Source of the DNA: an uncultured Kineosporia sp.
Lineage (GTDB): Bacteria > Actinomycetota > Actinomycetes > Actinomycetales > Kineosporiaceae
Reading direction: 5' to 3'
NCBI GenBank assembly: GCA_937859855.1
Contig: CALMAR010000097.1
Span: forward strand, 1-25,420
DNA length: 25,420 bases
The notes under the pieces are model-generated. The model was not told where the DNA came from, did no database searches, and saw only the letters and a program-made list of their open reading frames with translations. Positions 15,434-22,831 of the stretch are shown here, one piece after another. Each line of letters opens with the position of its first letter. Within the stretch, counting starts at the first letter, position 1. Position numbers and translations under genes: made by a program.

Positions 15434-15673
15434 TCAGCCCGACTTGCGCCGGAACTGCCGCTGACGTTTGCTGTTCGACTGCTTGAGCCGCTGCCCCGGT
15501 GCTCCGGCATTGCCGGGATGCTCACCGGTCAGTGACTTCTTCCGATCCAGAGCTTCCCGGAACCGCCGTTGCGCCTCACTCGGCTCACCCGAAGCGCCGT
15601 CATCGCTGTGATCGCTCTGATCGCTCTGATCGCTCTGATCGCCGGTCGGGGTACCGGCCTTCGGATCGCTCAT
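15434..15673 (-). CDS. DUF5302 small basic-tailed protein
   Basis: This 79-residue protein matches the actinobacterial DUF5302 pattern. It has an acidic, disordered N-half, a short helix RRFREALDRKKSL and a basic C-terminal tail ending QRQFRRKSG. Function is unknown for the family. Residues near 13-22 are a DQS repeat produced by a nine-base tandem repeat. The start ATG 15673 is preceded by GGGGGA about ten bases upstream. It shares a CATG with an in-frame ATG of the divergent exonuclease frame. The frame is open further upstream, but that part overlaps the exonuclease gene and is not supported. Confidence 0.8.
   Translation of the reverse strand: MSDPKAGTPTGDQSDQSDQSDHSDDGASGEPSEAQRRFREALDRKKSLTGEHPGNAGAPGQRLKQSNSKRQRQFRRKSG
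15610..15642. repeat. Nine-base tandem repeat inside the DUF5302 gene
   Basis: GATCGCTCT is repeated three times in perfect tandem (15610-15636) plus a partial fourth copy (GATCGC). The unit is a multiple of three, so copy changes would only lengthen or shorten the DQS tract of the protein. Confidence 0.9.
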
Positions 15674-15761
15674 GGAGTCAGTATCCCCCGGAACAGCGCG
15701 GGTTCCGGTTCGCCGAGCTGGGCTACGTGCATACGGGTCCCGGACGAGGCAAGGTAGGGAG

Positions 15762-16988
15762 GTGGGCCTCACCGCGACCGTAGACGACCGCAAGAATGAG
15801 CCACCGGTACTGCCGGTTTCGGCGCGGTCTCCGCTGCTGCTGGCGGTAGACGGCAACAGCCTGCTGCACCGGGCATACCACGCCGCTCAGCGAGGCGGGC
15901 CGGGTGAGCCGCTGCGGGACGACGCGGGCCAGCCGATCTGGGCGCTCAAGGGGCTGGTCAGCTTCCTGGCCAGTGCGGCGTCACGGCTGACGCCGGACGC
16001 CCTGGTGATCGGCTTCGACGCAGGCCCGGACACGTCCGTGCGGCGGGCCGAGTACCCGCCCTACAAGGCCCACCGGGTGGCCAAGCCGGAGGACTTGTGC
16101 GAGCAGCTCGACGCGGCGCCGGCGATGCTGGCTGAAGCCGGATTCTGCGTGGTCACACCGGAGGGTTACGAGGCCGACGACGTGCTGGCCAGCGCGGCCC
16201 GGCTGGCCCGCCAGACCGGCTATCGGGCCACCGTGATGACCAGCGACCGGGACGCCTTCGCGCTGATCGATGCGAGCACCTCGGTGCTGCGGGTGCTGAA
16301 CGGCGGGATCGACGTCTCACCGGTGCTGACCGGGGAGAAGCTGCCTGCGGTCTGCGGGGTGACCGCCAGTCAGTACCGTGACCTGGCTGCCCTACGCGGA
16401 GACGCGTCGGACAATCTGCCGGGTGTGGGCGGCATCGGCACCAAGACGGCGGCCATCCTGCTGGCCGCATTCGGCCGCCTGGACGACGCGTACGCCGCCC
16501 TGGACAGCGGCCGCGAGGCCGAGGTGAGGGCCGCGATCGGTGGGACGGCAACTGCGAAATTGGCTGCGCCGCAGGCCAGATCGCAAGTAGAGCGAAACCG
16601 GCGGCTGATGTCTATGCGGGATGATCTGCCCCTTCCGGAGTTGCCGGCGATGCGGTTGCCGCTGGATCCGATTCCGTTGCAGACGGCTCTGCGGGCCCGG
16701 CAGATCTATTTGGGGCCGTCGTTGTGGGCGCTGGCCGGAGCCAGTCCGCCGATGTGGCTGGCCGAACGTCAGGGCCGCTGGATCGGCGCCGGGCTGGACG
16801 CCGGAGACGGTGCTGGCACGGCCCCGGGGGTTGAGGGTGATCCGCCGCATGCTGCCGGGCTGGGCGGTGATCGTCGGGATCCGATGGCCCGGGCCCAGAC
16901 CGACCGGGTGATGCGCAATACCGCGCCGGTCATCCCGCGGCGGCCCAGCCGCTATGCCGCCAGCGACGACCAGCTCAGCCTGTTCTGA
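15762..16988 (+). CDS. Stand-alone 5'-3' exonuclease (PolA N-domain/FEN type) with clamp-binding-like tail
   Basis: This 408-residue protein matches the 5'-nuclease domain of DNA polymerase I without polymerase domains. Metal-site acids are visible: D30 (AVDGNSLLHRAYH), D86 (GFDAG), E137, D139 and D140 (GYEADDV), D162 and D164 (TSDRD), D214 and D217 (GDASDN). YKAHR at 101-105 is the usual basic patch, and the helix-three-turn-helix is at 219-235 (GVGGIGTKTA). It should cleave 5' flaps or RNA-primed ends. After residue 300 the sequence is less conserved and Gly/Ala-rich, ending DDQLSLF, the consensus pentamer for the beta sliding clamp. GTG 15762 overlaps an AGGGAGG motif placed rather close; ATG 15672 in the same frame is less likely. 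Confidence 0.85.
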   Translation: MGLTATVDDRKNEPPVLPVSARSPLLLAVDGNSLLHRAYHAAQRGGPGEPLRDDAGQPIWALKGLVSFLASAASRLTPDALVIGFDAGPDTSVRRAEYPPYKAHRVAKPEDLCEQLDAAPAMLAEAGFCVVTPEGYEADDVLASAARLARQTGYRATVMTSDRDAFALIDASTSVLRVLNGGIDVSPVLTGEKLPAVCGVTASQYRDLAALRGDASDNLPGVGGIGTKTAAILLAAFGRLDDAYAALDSGREAEVRAAIGGTATAKLAAPQARSQVERNRRLMSMRDDLPLPELPAMRLPLDPIPLQTALRARQIYLGPSLWALAGASPPMWLAERQGRWIGAGLDAGDGAGTAPGVEGDPPHAAGLGGDRRDPMARAQTDRVMRNTAPVIPRRPSRYAASDDQLSLF

Positions 16989-16996
16989 ACCTGCTT

Positions 16997-17149
16997 TCAG
17001 CTGGCGATCTCCGGAATCACCCACCCGCCGAGGAGCTCCAGCGGCTTGATCGCGGCGCCGGATCGGTTCAGCGGCAGCCGGCTGGCCATCCCAGGAGGCG
17101 TCCCGCCGTTCACGACACGGCTATCGAGCGATCCATGACGGGCCGTCAT
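16997..17149 (-). CDS. Candidate 50-residue ORF of unknown function
   Basis: An ATG at 17149 opens a 50-codon frame ending 8 bases past the convergent exonuclease stop. From codon 20 on, 29 of 31 codons end in G or C while only 18 of 31 have G or C in the second position. That is the contrast seen in real genes of this genome. The C-half contains SRLPLNRSGAAIKPLEL and GGWVIPEIAS, which does not look like random shadow sequence; I do not recognise the family. There is no Shine-Dalgarno sequence, and the ATG lies in a perfect palindrome. It may also be a remnant of a longer gene. Confidence 0.35.
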   Translation of the reverse strand: MTARHGSLDSRVVNGGTPPGMASRLPLNRSGAAIKPLELLGGWVIPEIAS

Positions 17150-17151
17150 GG
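17133..17151. repeat. Perfect 19-base palindrome
   Basis: CCATGACGG (17133-17141) and CCGTCATGG (17143-17151) are exact complements around a single central G. It contains the ATG of the candidate small ORF at 17149. It could be an operator or a seven-pair hairpin with a five-base loop. Confidence 0.6.
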
Positions 17152-17158
17152 GAGTGGG

Positions 17159-17201
17159 ACGAGCAACGGGCCCACGGCCTGAACCGGGACCCGTTGCTCG
17201 T
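17159..17201. terminator. Terminator-like hairpin downstream of nrdJ
   Basis: ACGAGCAACGGG (17159-17170) pairs perfectly with CCCGTTGCTCGT (17190-17201) across a 19-base loop. It lies 15 bases past the nrdJ stop on the minus strand and downstream of the convergent exonuclease. A short T run (TTT) follows on the plus strand, so it may serve both directions. Confidence 0.7.
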
Positions 17202-17216
17202 TTAGGGTGAGGCGGC

Positions 17217-20200
17217 TCAGCTGCAGCCGGAGGTACTGCCGCAGCCCTCGCAGACGAAGCAGGACCCGGCTGGGCGCATCTTGGTGCCGCAGGTGAAGCA
17301 CATCGGAGCATCTGCGGTGCGGCCCTGCATGGCTTCGAACAGCTCGGCTGATGAGTGCACCTTCACCGGGGCGGTCTTGGCGGCCGCCGCTCCGGCTCCA
17401 CTGCGATCAGCCACCTCCTGCCCGATGCTGGATCCGGCCTCGCCGGAACCCATTGCGGCGGTGCCGATATCAGCTCCATCCGCGGACCCGGTCACCGGCT
17501 CGACCGGCACCGGAACGACCGGTGCCACGGGCACCGCTGGCGCGGCCGGGAGAGAGTTGGACGGTGCGGACTGAGCCAGATTCTCCAGCTCCTCCTCGAT
17601 CTCACCGGCGTTCTCCTCCGGCAGGTACGACCCGGTCTCCAGCTGCCGCTGACGTTCGCCGGCCGTGTAGATACCCAGCGCTGAGCGGTCCTCGAAGGAC
17701 AGGTGGTCCAGCGCCAGCCGCCGGAAGATGTAGTCCATGATGCTGGAGCTCATCCGGATGTCCGGGTCGTCAGTCAGCCCGGCCGGCTCGAAACGAAGAT
17801 TGGTGAACTTCTCGATGTAGGTCTCCAGGGGCACGCCGTACTGCAGCCCGACGGATACCGCGATCGAGAAGGCATCCATCACCCCGGCCAGGGTCGACCC
17901 CTGCTTACCGAGCTTCAGGAACACCTCACCCAGTCCACCCTCGGGGTAGGTGCCGGCGGTCATGAAACCCTCGGCGCCCCCCACGGTGAACCGGGTGGTC
18001 AGCGACGGCCGGGACTTCGGCATCCGCTTGCGGGTGGGCCGGTACTCGATCCGGACCGGAGCCTCCATAGCCGCCGTTGCGGCGGTTGAGCTGGTTGCGC
18101 TGGTTGCGGTCACCGTTTCGGCCGCGCTGGCGCTCGCCTTCTTGCCGTCCGACAGTGGCTGGCCGACCTTGCAGTTGTCCCGGTAGACGGCCAGCGCCTT
18201 CAGGCCGAGCTTCCAGCCCTGGAAGTAGACGTCCCCGATGTCCGCCACGGTGGCGGTCTCAGGCAGATTCACCGTCTTGGAGATCGCGCCGGACAGGAAC
18301 GGCTGGGTCGCGGCCATCATCCGGACATGACCCATCGGCCGGATGGCCCGCTCGCCCATCGCGCAGTCGAACACCTCGTAGTGCTCGGGCTTCAGCCCGG
18401 GAGCAGCCACCACGTGCCCCTGATCGGAGATGTATTCGACGATGGCCTCGACCGTCTCCTCGGTGTAGCCGAGCTTGCGCAGCGCCCGCGGAATGGTCTG
18501 GTTGACGATCTGCATCGAGCCGCCGCCGACCAGCTTCTTGAACTTGACCAGCGAGAAGTCGGGCTCGATACCCGTTGTGTCACAGTCCATCATGAAGCCG
18601 ATGGTCCCGGTCGGAGCCAGCAGCGAGGCCTGCGCGTTCCGCCAGCCGTTCGCCTCACCGAGCTTCAGGCACAGCTCCCACTGCCGGGTGGCCTCGCGCT
18701 GAACGTCCATGTCAATCCGGCTCACCGATCGCACGGCGTCGTTGGCCGCGGCGTGCTTGCGCATCACCCGGCGGTGCGGATCGGCGTTGCGGGCGTAACC
18801 CTCGTACGAGCCGACCACCCCGGCCAGTTCGGCCGAGCGCCGATAGGCCGCACCGGTCATAAGCGAGGTGATCGCCGCCGCCAGAGCCCGTCCGCCGTCG
18901 GAGTCGTATCCCAGCCCGGACGCCATCAGCAGCGCCCCCAGGTTGGCGTAACCGATACCCAGCTGCCGGAAGGCCCGGGTGGTCGCGGTGATCGCCTCGG
19001 TTGGGAAGTCAGCGAAGCAGATCGAGATGTCCATCGCGGTGATCACCAGCTCGACCGCCTTGACAAACAGGTCTGCGTCGAAACCACCGTCATCCCTGAC
19101 GAATTTGAGCAGGTTCAGCGAGGCCAGGTTGCAGCTGGAGTTGTCCAGGTGCATGTACTCCGAGCACGGGTTGCTGGCGGTGATCCGGCCCGACTCGGGC
19201 GTCGTGTGCCAGTCGTTGATGGTGTCGTCGTACTGGATGCCGGGGTCGGCGCATTCCCAGGCGGCCTGGGCGATCTTACCGAAAAGCTCTGGTGCGCTGA
19301 CGCTTTGGATCACTTCACCGGTCATCCGGGTCCGCAGGCCGAAATCGGCGCCCTGCTCCACCGCCCGCATGAAGTCGTCTGAGACCCGGACCGAGTTGTT
19401 CGCGTTCTGATACTGCACGCTGACGATGTCACGCCCGCCCAGATCCATGTCGAAACCGGCGTCGCGCAGGGCCCTGATCTTGTTCTCCTCGCGCGCCTTG
19501 GTCTCGATGAACTCCTCGATGTCAGGATGATCGACGTCGAGTACTACCATCTTGGCCGCCCGACGGGTAGCACCGCCGGACTTGATCGTTCCGGCCGAGG
19601 CGTCCGCGCCACGCATGAAAGAGACCGGGCCGGAAGCGGTTCCGCCACTGCCCAGGAGTTCCTTGGAGGATCGGATCCGGGACAAGTTCAGGCCGGCTCC
19701 CGAGCCGCCCTTGAAGATGATCCCCTCCTCCTTGTACCAGTTCAGGATTGAGTCCATCTCGTCGTCCACAGCCAGGATGAAGCAGGCGCTGACCTGCTGC
19801 GGCGCGCTGGTGCCGACGTTGAACCAGACCGGGGAGTTGAAGGCGAACACCTGGTGCAGCAGCATCCAGGTGAGCTCCTGCTCGAACACCTCGGCGTCGC
19901 CCTCCGTGGCGAAGTAACCGTTGTCCTTTCCGCCCTTGGTGTAGGTGAGCACCACCCGGTCGATCAGCTGCCGCAGGCTCCACTCCCGCACGTCGGTGCC
20001 GACGGCGCCCCGGAAGTACTTGGTGGTCACGATGGTGGACGCGTTCAGGCTCCAGAAATCGGGGAACTCGACGCCCTTCTGCTCGAAGATCGTCTCCCCG
20101 GTCTTCCAGTTGTTCTGGACGACGTCCCGCCGTTCCCAGGTCACCTCGTCGTACGGGTGCGTCCCAGGCGTGGTGTACACCCGCTCGATGCTCAACCCGG

Positions 20201-20267
20201 ATCGCTCGACCCGGGGCCGGTCGCCCTCGTCTGAACGAGCACCCCGGCCGGACGCGGTCTCCGTCAT
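17217..20267 (-). CDS. nrdJ: Adenosylcobalamin-dependent (class II) ribonucleotide reductase
   Basis: NrdJ (1,016 residues) reduces ribonucleotides to deoxyribonucleotides using a B12-derived radical, independent of oxygen. Visible family motifs are SACF with C162, the FKGGSGAGLNLSRIRS block near 186-200, NPCSE (366-370) with active-site C368, and the NSSCNLASLN stretch. After the barrel an Ala/Pro/Val-rich linker leads to a C-terminal zinc-ribbon-like segment (990-1016) with CFTC and CEGC pairs, typical of the long actinobacterial NrdJ. ATG 20267 is chosen because AGGGGA lies nine bases upstream; GTG 20285 in the same frame would include that site. It follows nrdR on the same strand with a hairpin between. 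I see no cobalamin-riboswitch B12 box in the 158-base leader. Convergent with the exonuclease. Confidence 0.96.
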   Translation of the reverse strand: MTETASGRGARSDEGDRPRVERSGLSIERVYTTPGTHPYDEVTWERRDVVQNNWKTGETIFEQKGVEFPDFWSLNASTIVTTKYFRGAVGTDVREWSLRQLIDRVVLTYTKGGKDNGYFATEGDAEVFEQELTWMLLHQVFAFNSPVWFNVGTSAPQQVSACFILAVDDEMDSILNWYKEEGIIFKGGSGAGLNLSRIRSSKELLGSGGTASGPVSFMRGADASAGTIKSGGATRRAAKMVVLDVDHPDIEEFIETKAREENKIRALRDAGFDMDLGGRDIVSVQYQNANNSVRVSDDFMRAVEQGADFGLRTRMTGEVIQSVSAPELFGKIAQAAWECADPGIQYDDTINDWHTTPESGRITASNPCSEYMHLDNSSCNLASLNLLKFVRDDGGFDADLFVKAVELVITAMDISICFADFPTEAITATTRAFRQLGIGYANLGALLMASGLGYDSDGGRALAAAITSLMTGAAYRRSAELAGVVGSYEGYARNADPHRRVMRKHAAANDAVRSVSRIDMDVQREATRQWELCLKLGEANGWRNAQASLLAPTGTIGFMMDCDTTGIEPDFSLVKFKKLVGGGSMQIVNQTIPRALRKLGYTEETVEAIVEYISDQGHVVAAPGLKPEHYEVFDCAMGERAIRPMGHVRMMAATQPFLSGAISKTVNLPETATVADIGDVYFQGWKLGLKALAVYRDNCKVGQPLSDGKKASASAAETVTATSATSSTAATAAMEAPVRIEYRPTRKRMPKSRPSLTTRFTVGGAEGFMTAGTYPEGGLGEVFLKLGKQGSTLAGVMDAFSIAVSVGLQYGVPLETYIEKFTNLRFEPAGLTDDPDIRMSSSIMDYIFRRLALDHLSFEDRSALGIYTAGERQRQLETGSYLPEENAGEIEEELENLAQSAPSNSLPAAPAVPVAPVVPVPVEPVTGSADGADIGTAAMGSGEAGSSIGQEVADRSGAGAAAAKTAPVKVHSSAELFEAMQGRTADAPMCFTCGTKMRPAGSCFVCEGCGSTSGCS

Positions 20268-20380
20268 AACTTCCGTTCCCCTCACTGGATCTGTGTGGCG
20301 CCTGTGACAAGGCAGATGGACGTGCGGTCGTGCGGTGACTCAACGTGGGATCAACGTGCGGGATGGCGATCAGGCAGGTG

Positions 20381-20423
20381 GCCACCGGCGGGCGAAACCT
20401 TCCCCAGTTCCGCCGCCGGTGGC
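20381..20423 (-). terminator. Long hairpin between nrdR and nrdJ
   Basis: GCCACCGGCGG (20381-20391) pairs with CCGCCGGTGGC (20413-20423). The inner CGAAAC (20393-20398) pairs with GTTCCG (20407-20412) with one G-U, leaving an eight-base loop. It starts two bases past the nrdR stop. It would terminate or attenuate read-through into nrdJ; no U-tract follows. Confidence 0.6.
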
Positions 20424-20425
20424 GA

Positions 20426-20926
20426 TCATGGTGAACCGCTGGATGACGCTGGACGCTCACCCGGCTCGACGCCTGTGGGCTCACGTTCCGCGCGCAGAAC
20501 AGTGATCGCCGCTTCGAAGTCATCCAGCGAGTCGAAGGCCTGATAGACGCTGGCGAACCGCAGATACGCGACTTCGTCCAATTCCCGGAGTGGGCCGAGG
20601 ATGCTCAACCCCACCTCGTGCGCCTCGATCTCGGCACAGCCGGTGGCGCGGATGCTTTCCTCGACCCGCTGGGCCATCAGCGCCAGATCATCCTCGCCCA
20701 CCGGACGACCCTGGCAGGCTTTCCGGACTCCAGAAATGATCTTGGAGCGGCTGAAAGGCTCACTCGCACCAGACCGCTTGACCACGGTGAGGCTGGCGGT
20801 CTCGACGGTGCTGAATCGCCGTCCACACTCGGGGCACTGGCGGCGCCTGCGGATCGCAGTGCCATCGTCGGTGCTGCGAGAGTCGATCACCCGTGACTCG
20901 GTGTTACGGCAGAACGGGCACTTCAT
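20426..20926 (-). CDS. nrdR: Transcriptional repressor NrdR
   Basis: NrdR (166 residues) senses ATP/dATP and represses ribonucleotide reductase genes. The zinc ribbon is formed by C3, C6 (CPFC) and C31, C34 (CPEC). An ATP-cone domain follows, with [25 protein letters not shown] and the [15 protein letters not shown] stretch near the end. The last 20 residues are a Ser/Gly/Pro-rich extension beyond the usual core of about 150. ATG 20926 matches the conserved MKCPFC start and has an AAGGGA site eight bases away. It lies upstream of nrdJ in the same direction, and NrdR-box-like repeats lie in its own promoter region, so feedback on both genes is likely. Confidence 0.97.
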   Translation of the reverse strand: MKCPFCRNTESRVIDSRSTDDGTAIRRRRQCPECGRRFSTVETASLTVVKRSGASEPFSRSKIISGVRKACQGRPVGEDDLALMAQRVEESIRATGCAEIEAHEVGLSILGPLRELDEVAYLRFASVYQAFDSLDDFEAAITVLRAEREPTGVEPGERPASSSGSP

Positions 20927-21015
20927 CCCGGCATCCCTTCCTGTGGCAGCGCTCCTGCTGTGGATCTCCTGGTGGACAGCCTGGGGACGATCCATTGCCT
21001 CTTGTGGACGACGCC

Positions 21016-21060
21016 TAACTACATGTGGATAGCTTACACCCGTGTAACTACTAGATGTAG
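21016..21060 (-). promoter_or_regulatory. Candidate pair of NrdR boxes with central palindrome
   Basis: Two related 16-base elements, TAACTACATGTGGATA (21016-21031) and TAACTACTAGATGTAG (21045-21060), begin 29 bases apart. Between them is the palindrome TTACAC-CC-GTGTAA (21034-21047). NrdR boxes come as pairs about three helical turns apart in promoters of nrd genes. The position 90-135 bases before nrdR fits autoregulation. Box boundaries are uncertain. Confidence 0.5.
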
Positions 21061-21120
21061 GGGTAACGCTAGGCTGATGTTCTAGCTTGATGCAACCGCG
21101 GCGCGCCGCCGGAACCACTC

Positions 21121-21145
21121 CCGTCTCGTCCATCGGCCGGGACGG
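21121..21145 (-). terminator. Hairpin downstream of the LysM gene
   Basis: CCGTCTCG (21121-21128) pairs with CGGGACGG (21138-21145), with one mismatch-type G-U pair depending on strand and a nine-base loop. It begins 7 bases past the LysM stop on the minus strand. No U-tract. Confidence 0.35.
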
Positions 21146-21152
21146 CAGGAGC

Positions 21153-21632
21153 TCACTGGCCGGTCAGGTCACCAGGAATCGCAACTCGCTGGCCAGCGTG
21201 CAAACCCGCCGAGCTCAGGGCGTTGAACTCGATGATCCGATCGATCGTGTCCCGCCGATCAGCGCTGGGAGCGAGCTGACCAGCGATCGACCACAGCGTC
21301 TCGCCGGGCAGTACCACGTGGTAACTGGCCGGGATCGGGCGGACCTGCTCCCCCGCCTGGGCCGGGCGCTGGATCAGCGCGACCCCGGTCGCGACCACGA
21401 CTGCGATCAGCAACGCCAGCAGTACCGCGGCCACCGCCCGGCCGCGCCGGGTCAGCCGCAACGGCGGGCCGCTCAGCTCGGCCGGATGCGCGCCGGTGGC
21501 ACTGAAGTGACCGCTCCGACCGGCACGCCGGGCGGCCCGCGCGCGCGAATCGATCGCAACCACTTTGGCCGGGTGGGCCGTCCACTCTTCCCGGCCGGAG
21601 CGAAGTGGGCTGAACGCGACAACGGTGCTCAT
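21153..21632 (-). CDS. LysM membrane protein, probable SOS-linked division inhibitor (ChiZ/YneA-like position)
   Basis: This 159-residue protein has a cytoplasmic N-region (1-64), one transmembrane helix (about 66-88) and an external LysM domain (about 103-152). The LysM part includes [17 protein letters not shown] and [21 protein letters not shown]. LysM binds peptidoglycan. In Mycobacterium tuberculosis the LysM protein ChiZ occupies the same place beside lexA and nrdR, and SOS-induced inhibitors such as YneA and DivS do the same job next to lexA elsewhere. By position this is the local counterpart, induced when LexA is cleaved; that is inference. No chitinase-like or protease motif is seen. 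ATG 21632 follows AGGGAGG by five bases. The shared SOS box lies about 100 bases upstream. Confidence 0.85.
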   Translation of the reverse strand: MSTVVAFSPLRSGREEWTAHPAKVVAIDSRARAARRAGRSGHFSATGAHPAELSGPPLRLTRRGRAVAAVLLALLIAVVVATGVALIQRPAQAGEQVRPIPASYHVVLPGETLWSIAGQLAPSADRRDTIDRIIEFNALSSAGLHAGQRVAIPGDLTGQ

Positions 21633-21734
21633 CAGAGCCTCCCTGGCTGATGCTCCGGCCCGGTCTTCCCCGGGCCGACGACGTCGAACGAGTCCGAATG
21701 TTTAGCACCAGCTGCCGACAATCTCGAAACACGT

Positions 21735-21750
21735 TCGAACATGTGTTTGA
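21735..21750. promoter_or_regulatory. SOS box (LexA operator) in the lexA / LysM divergent promoter
   Basis: TCGAAC-ATGT-GTTTGA matches the actinobacterial LexA site TCGAAC-N4-GTTCGA at 11 of 12 defined positions. A second, overlapping dyad TCGAA-ACAC-GTTCGA lies at 21724-21738. The location between divergent starts lets LexA control both genes. Confidence 0.85.
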
Positions 21751-21843
21751 AAGTGTCGCAGGCGAGCCCTACGGTGATCGTGCGCCGGCCGACCGGCGAG
21801 AGCCACAACACCAAGCATGAGTCGCGCATCAGCGGAGGCGAAG

Positions 21844-22677
21844 ATGGCATCCGATCGGAACCGGAGGCAGGCAACCCGGCAGGTACCGTCCGGTGCAGAC
21901 GATCACGCGGATAGTCGAGTGGACGGTGCAGCCGGGGGCCGGGCGGAGCCATCGGCCGAACCGGGCGAGATCACCGCACTGCCCGACGGACCGCCCGGTG
22001 GAGACGGACTGACCGTGCGGCAGCGAAAGGTGCTGGAGACCATCCGGGACGCGGTCGAGCGCCGGGGCTATCCGCCGAGCATGCGCGAGATCGGCCAGGC
22101 GGTGGGATTGACCAGTCCCAGCAGTGTCGCGCACCAGCTGACCAGCCTGGAGCGAAAGGGCTTCCTGCGCCGGGACCCCAACCGGCCCAGAGCCATCGAA
22201 GTGATCCTGCCGGGTGATCGCACCGCCTCGGTCGATCTGGAAGGCGAGAGCACCTTCGGCCTGGAGACCGCGGCTGGAGCGGCCGATGGGCTGGCCCGCC
22301 CGGAGCCGTCATACGTTCCTCTGGTTGGCCGGATCGCCGCCGGTGGGCCGATCCTGGCCGAGCAGGCGGTCGAGGATGTCTTTCCCCTCCCCCGCCAGCT
22401 GGTCGGTGACGGCGAGCTGTTCCTGCTCAAGGTGGTCGGAGACTCGATGATCGACGCCGCGATCTGCGACGGGGACTGGGTCGCCGTGCGGCAGCAACCG
22501 GTGGCCGAGAACGGCGAGGTGGTGGCAGCCATGATCGACGGCGAGGCCACGGTGAAGACGTTCAAGCGCCGAGACGGGCACGCTTGGCTGCTGCCCCACA
22601 ACCAGGCCTATCAGCCAATTCCTGGAGACGACGCGACCATTCTGGGACGGGTGGTTGCGGTGCTGCGCCGGGTCTGA
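21844..22677 (+). CDS. lexA: LexA repressor
   Basis: LexA (277 residues) represses the SOS regulon and cleaves itself when RecA filaments form. The winged helix spans about 55-125 and includes [30 protein letters not shown] and [17 protein letters not shown]. The self-cleavage bond is A166-G167 in GRIAAGGP, the catalytic serine is S201 in GDSM and the general base is K238 in VKTFKR, so the enzyme looks intact. The N-terminal tail (1-50) is long and low-complexity, as in many actinobacterial LexA proteins. ATG 21844 is chosen because GGAGG lies five bases upstream; ATG 21817 in the same frame has no such site. It is divergent from the LysM gene with an SOS box between. Confidence 0.97.
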   Translation: MASDRNRRQATRQVPSGADDHADSRVDGAAGGRAEPSAEPGEITALPDGPPGGDGLTVRQRKVLETIRDAVERRGYPPSMREIGQAVGLTSPSSVAHQLTSLERKGFLRRDPNRPRAIEVILPGDRTASVDLEGESTFGLETAAGAADGLARPEPSYVPLVGRIAAGGPILAEQAVEDVFPLPRQLVGDGELFLLKVVGDSMIDAAICDGDWVAVRQQPVAENGEVVAAMIDGEATVKTFKRRDGHAWLLPHNQAYQPIPGDDATILGRVVAVLRRV

Positions 22678-22688
22678 CCATCTGACCC

Positions 22689-22704
22689 GGACCCGACCCG
22701 GTCC
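22689..22704 (+). terminator. Weak hairpin after lexA
   Basis: GGACC (22689-22693) and GGTCC (22700-22704) flank a six-base loop, 11 bases past the lexA stop. Only five pairs, no U-tract. Listed because it is the only such structure before the next gene. Confidence 0.3.
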
Positions 22705-22831
22705 CTGAAACTCATTGCGCACTCGAATGAACACACAGAGTTGCTGTGCGACGCGCTACTCTCCTGCGGTCGACGGCTGCCATCGCGTCCTGCGCCTGGG
22801 CGCCTTGGTCAAGATCAGTGAGGGAAGCAGC

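Noticed and set aside
18327..19382. 351-codon plus-strand frame antisense to nrdJ
   Set aside because: His/Arg/Gly-rich antisense shadow; nrdJ on the minus strand is unambiguous.
20268..20425. Cobalamin riboswitch upstream of nrdJ
   Set aside because: No B12-box consensus was found by eye, and the space is largely taken by the 20381-20423 hairpin; a covariance search would be decisive.
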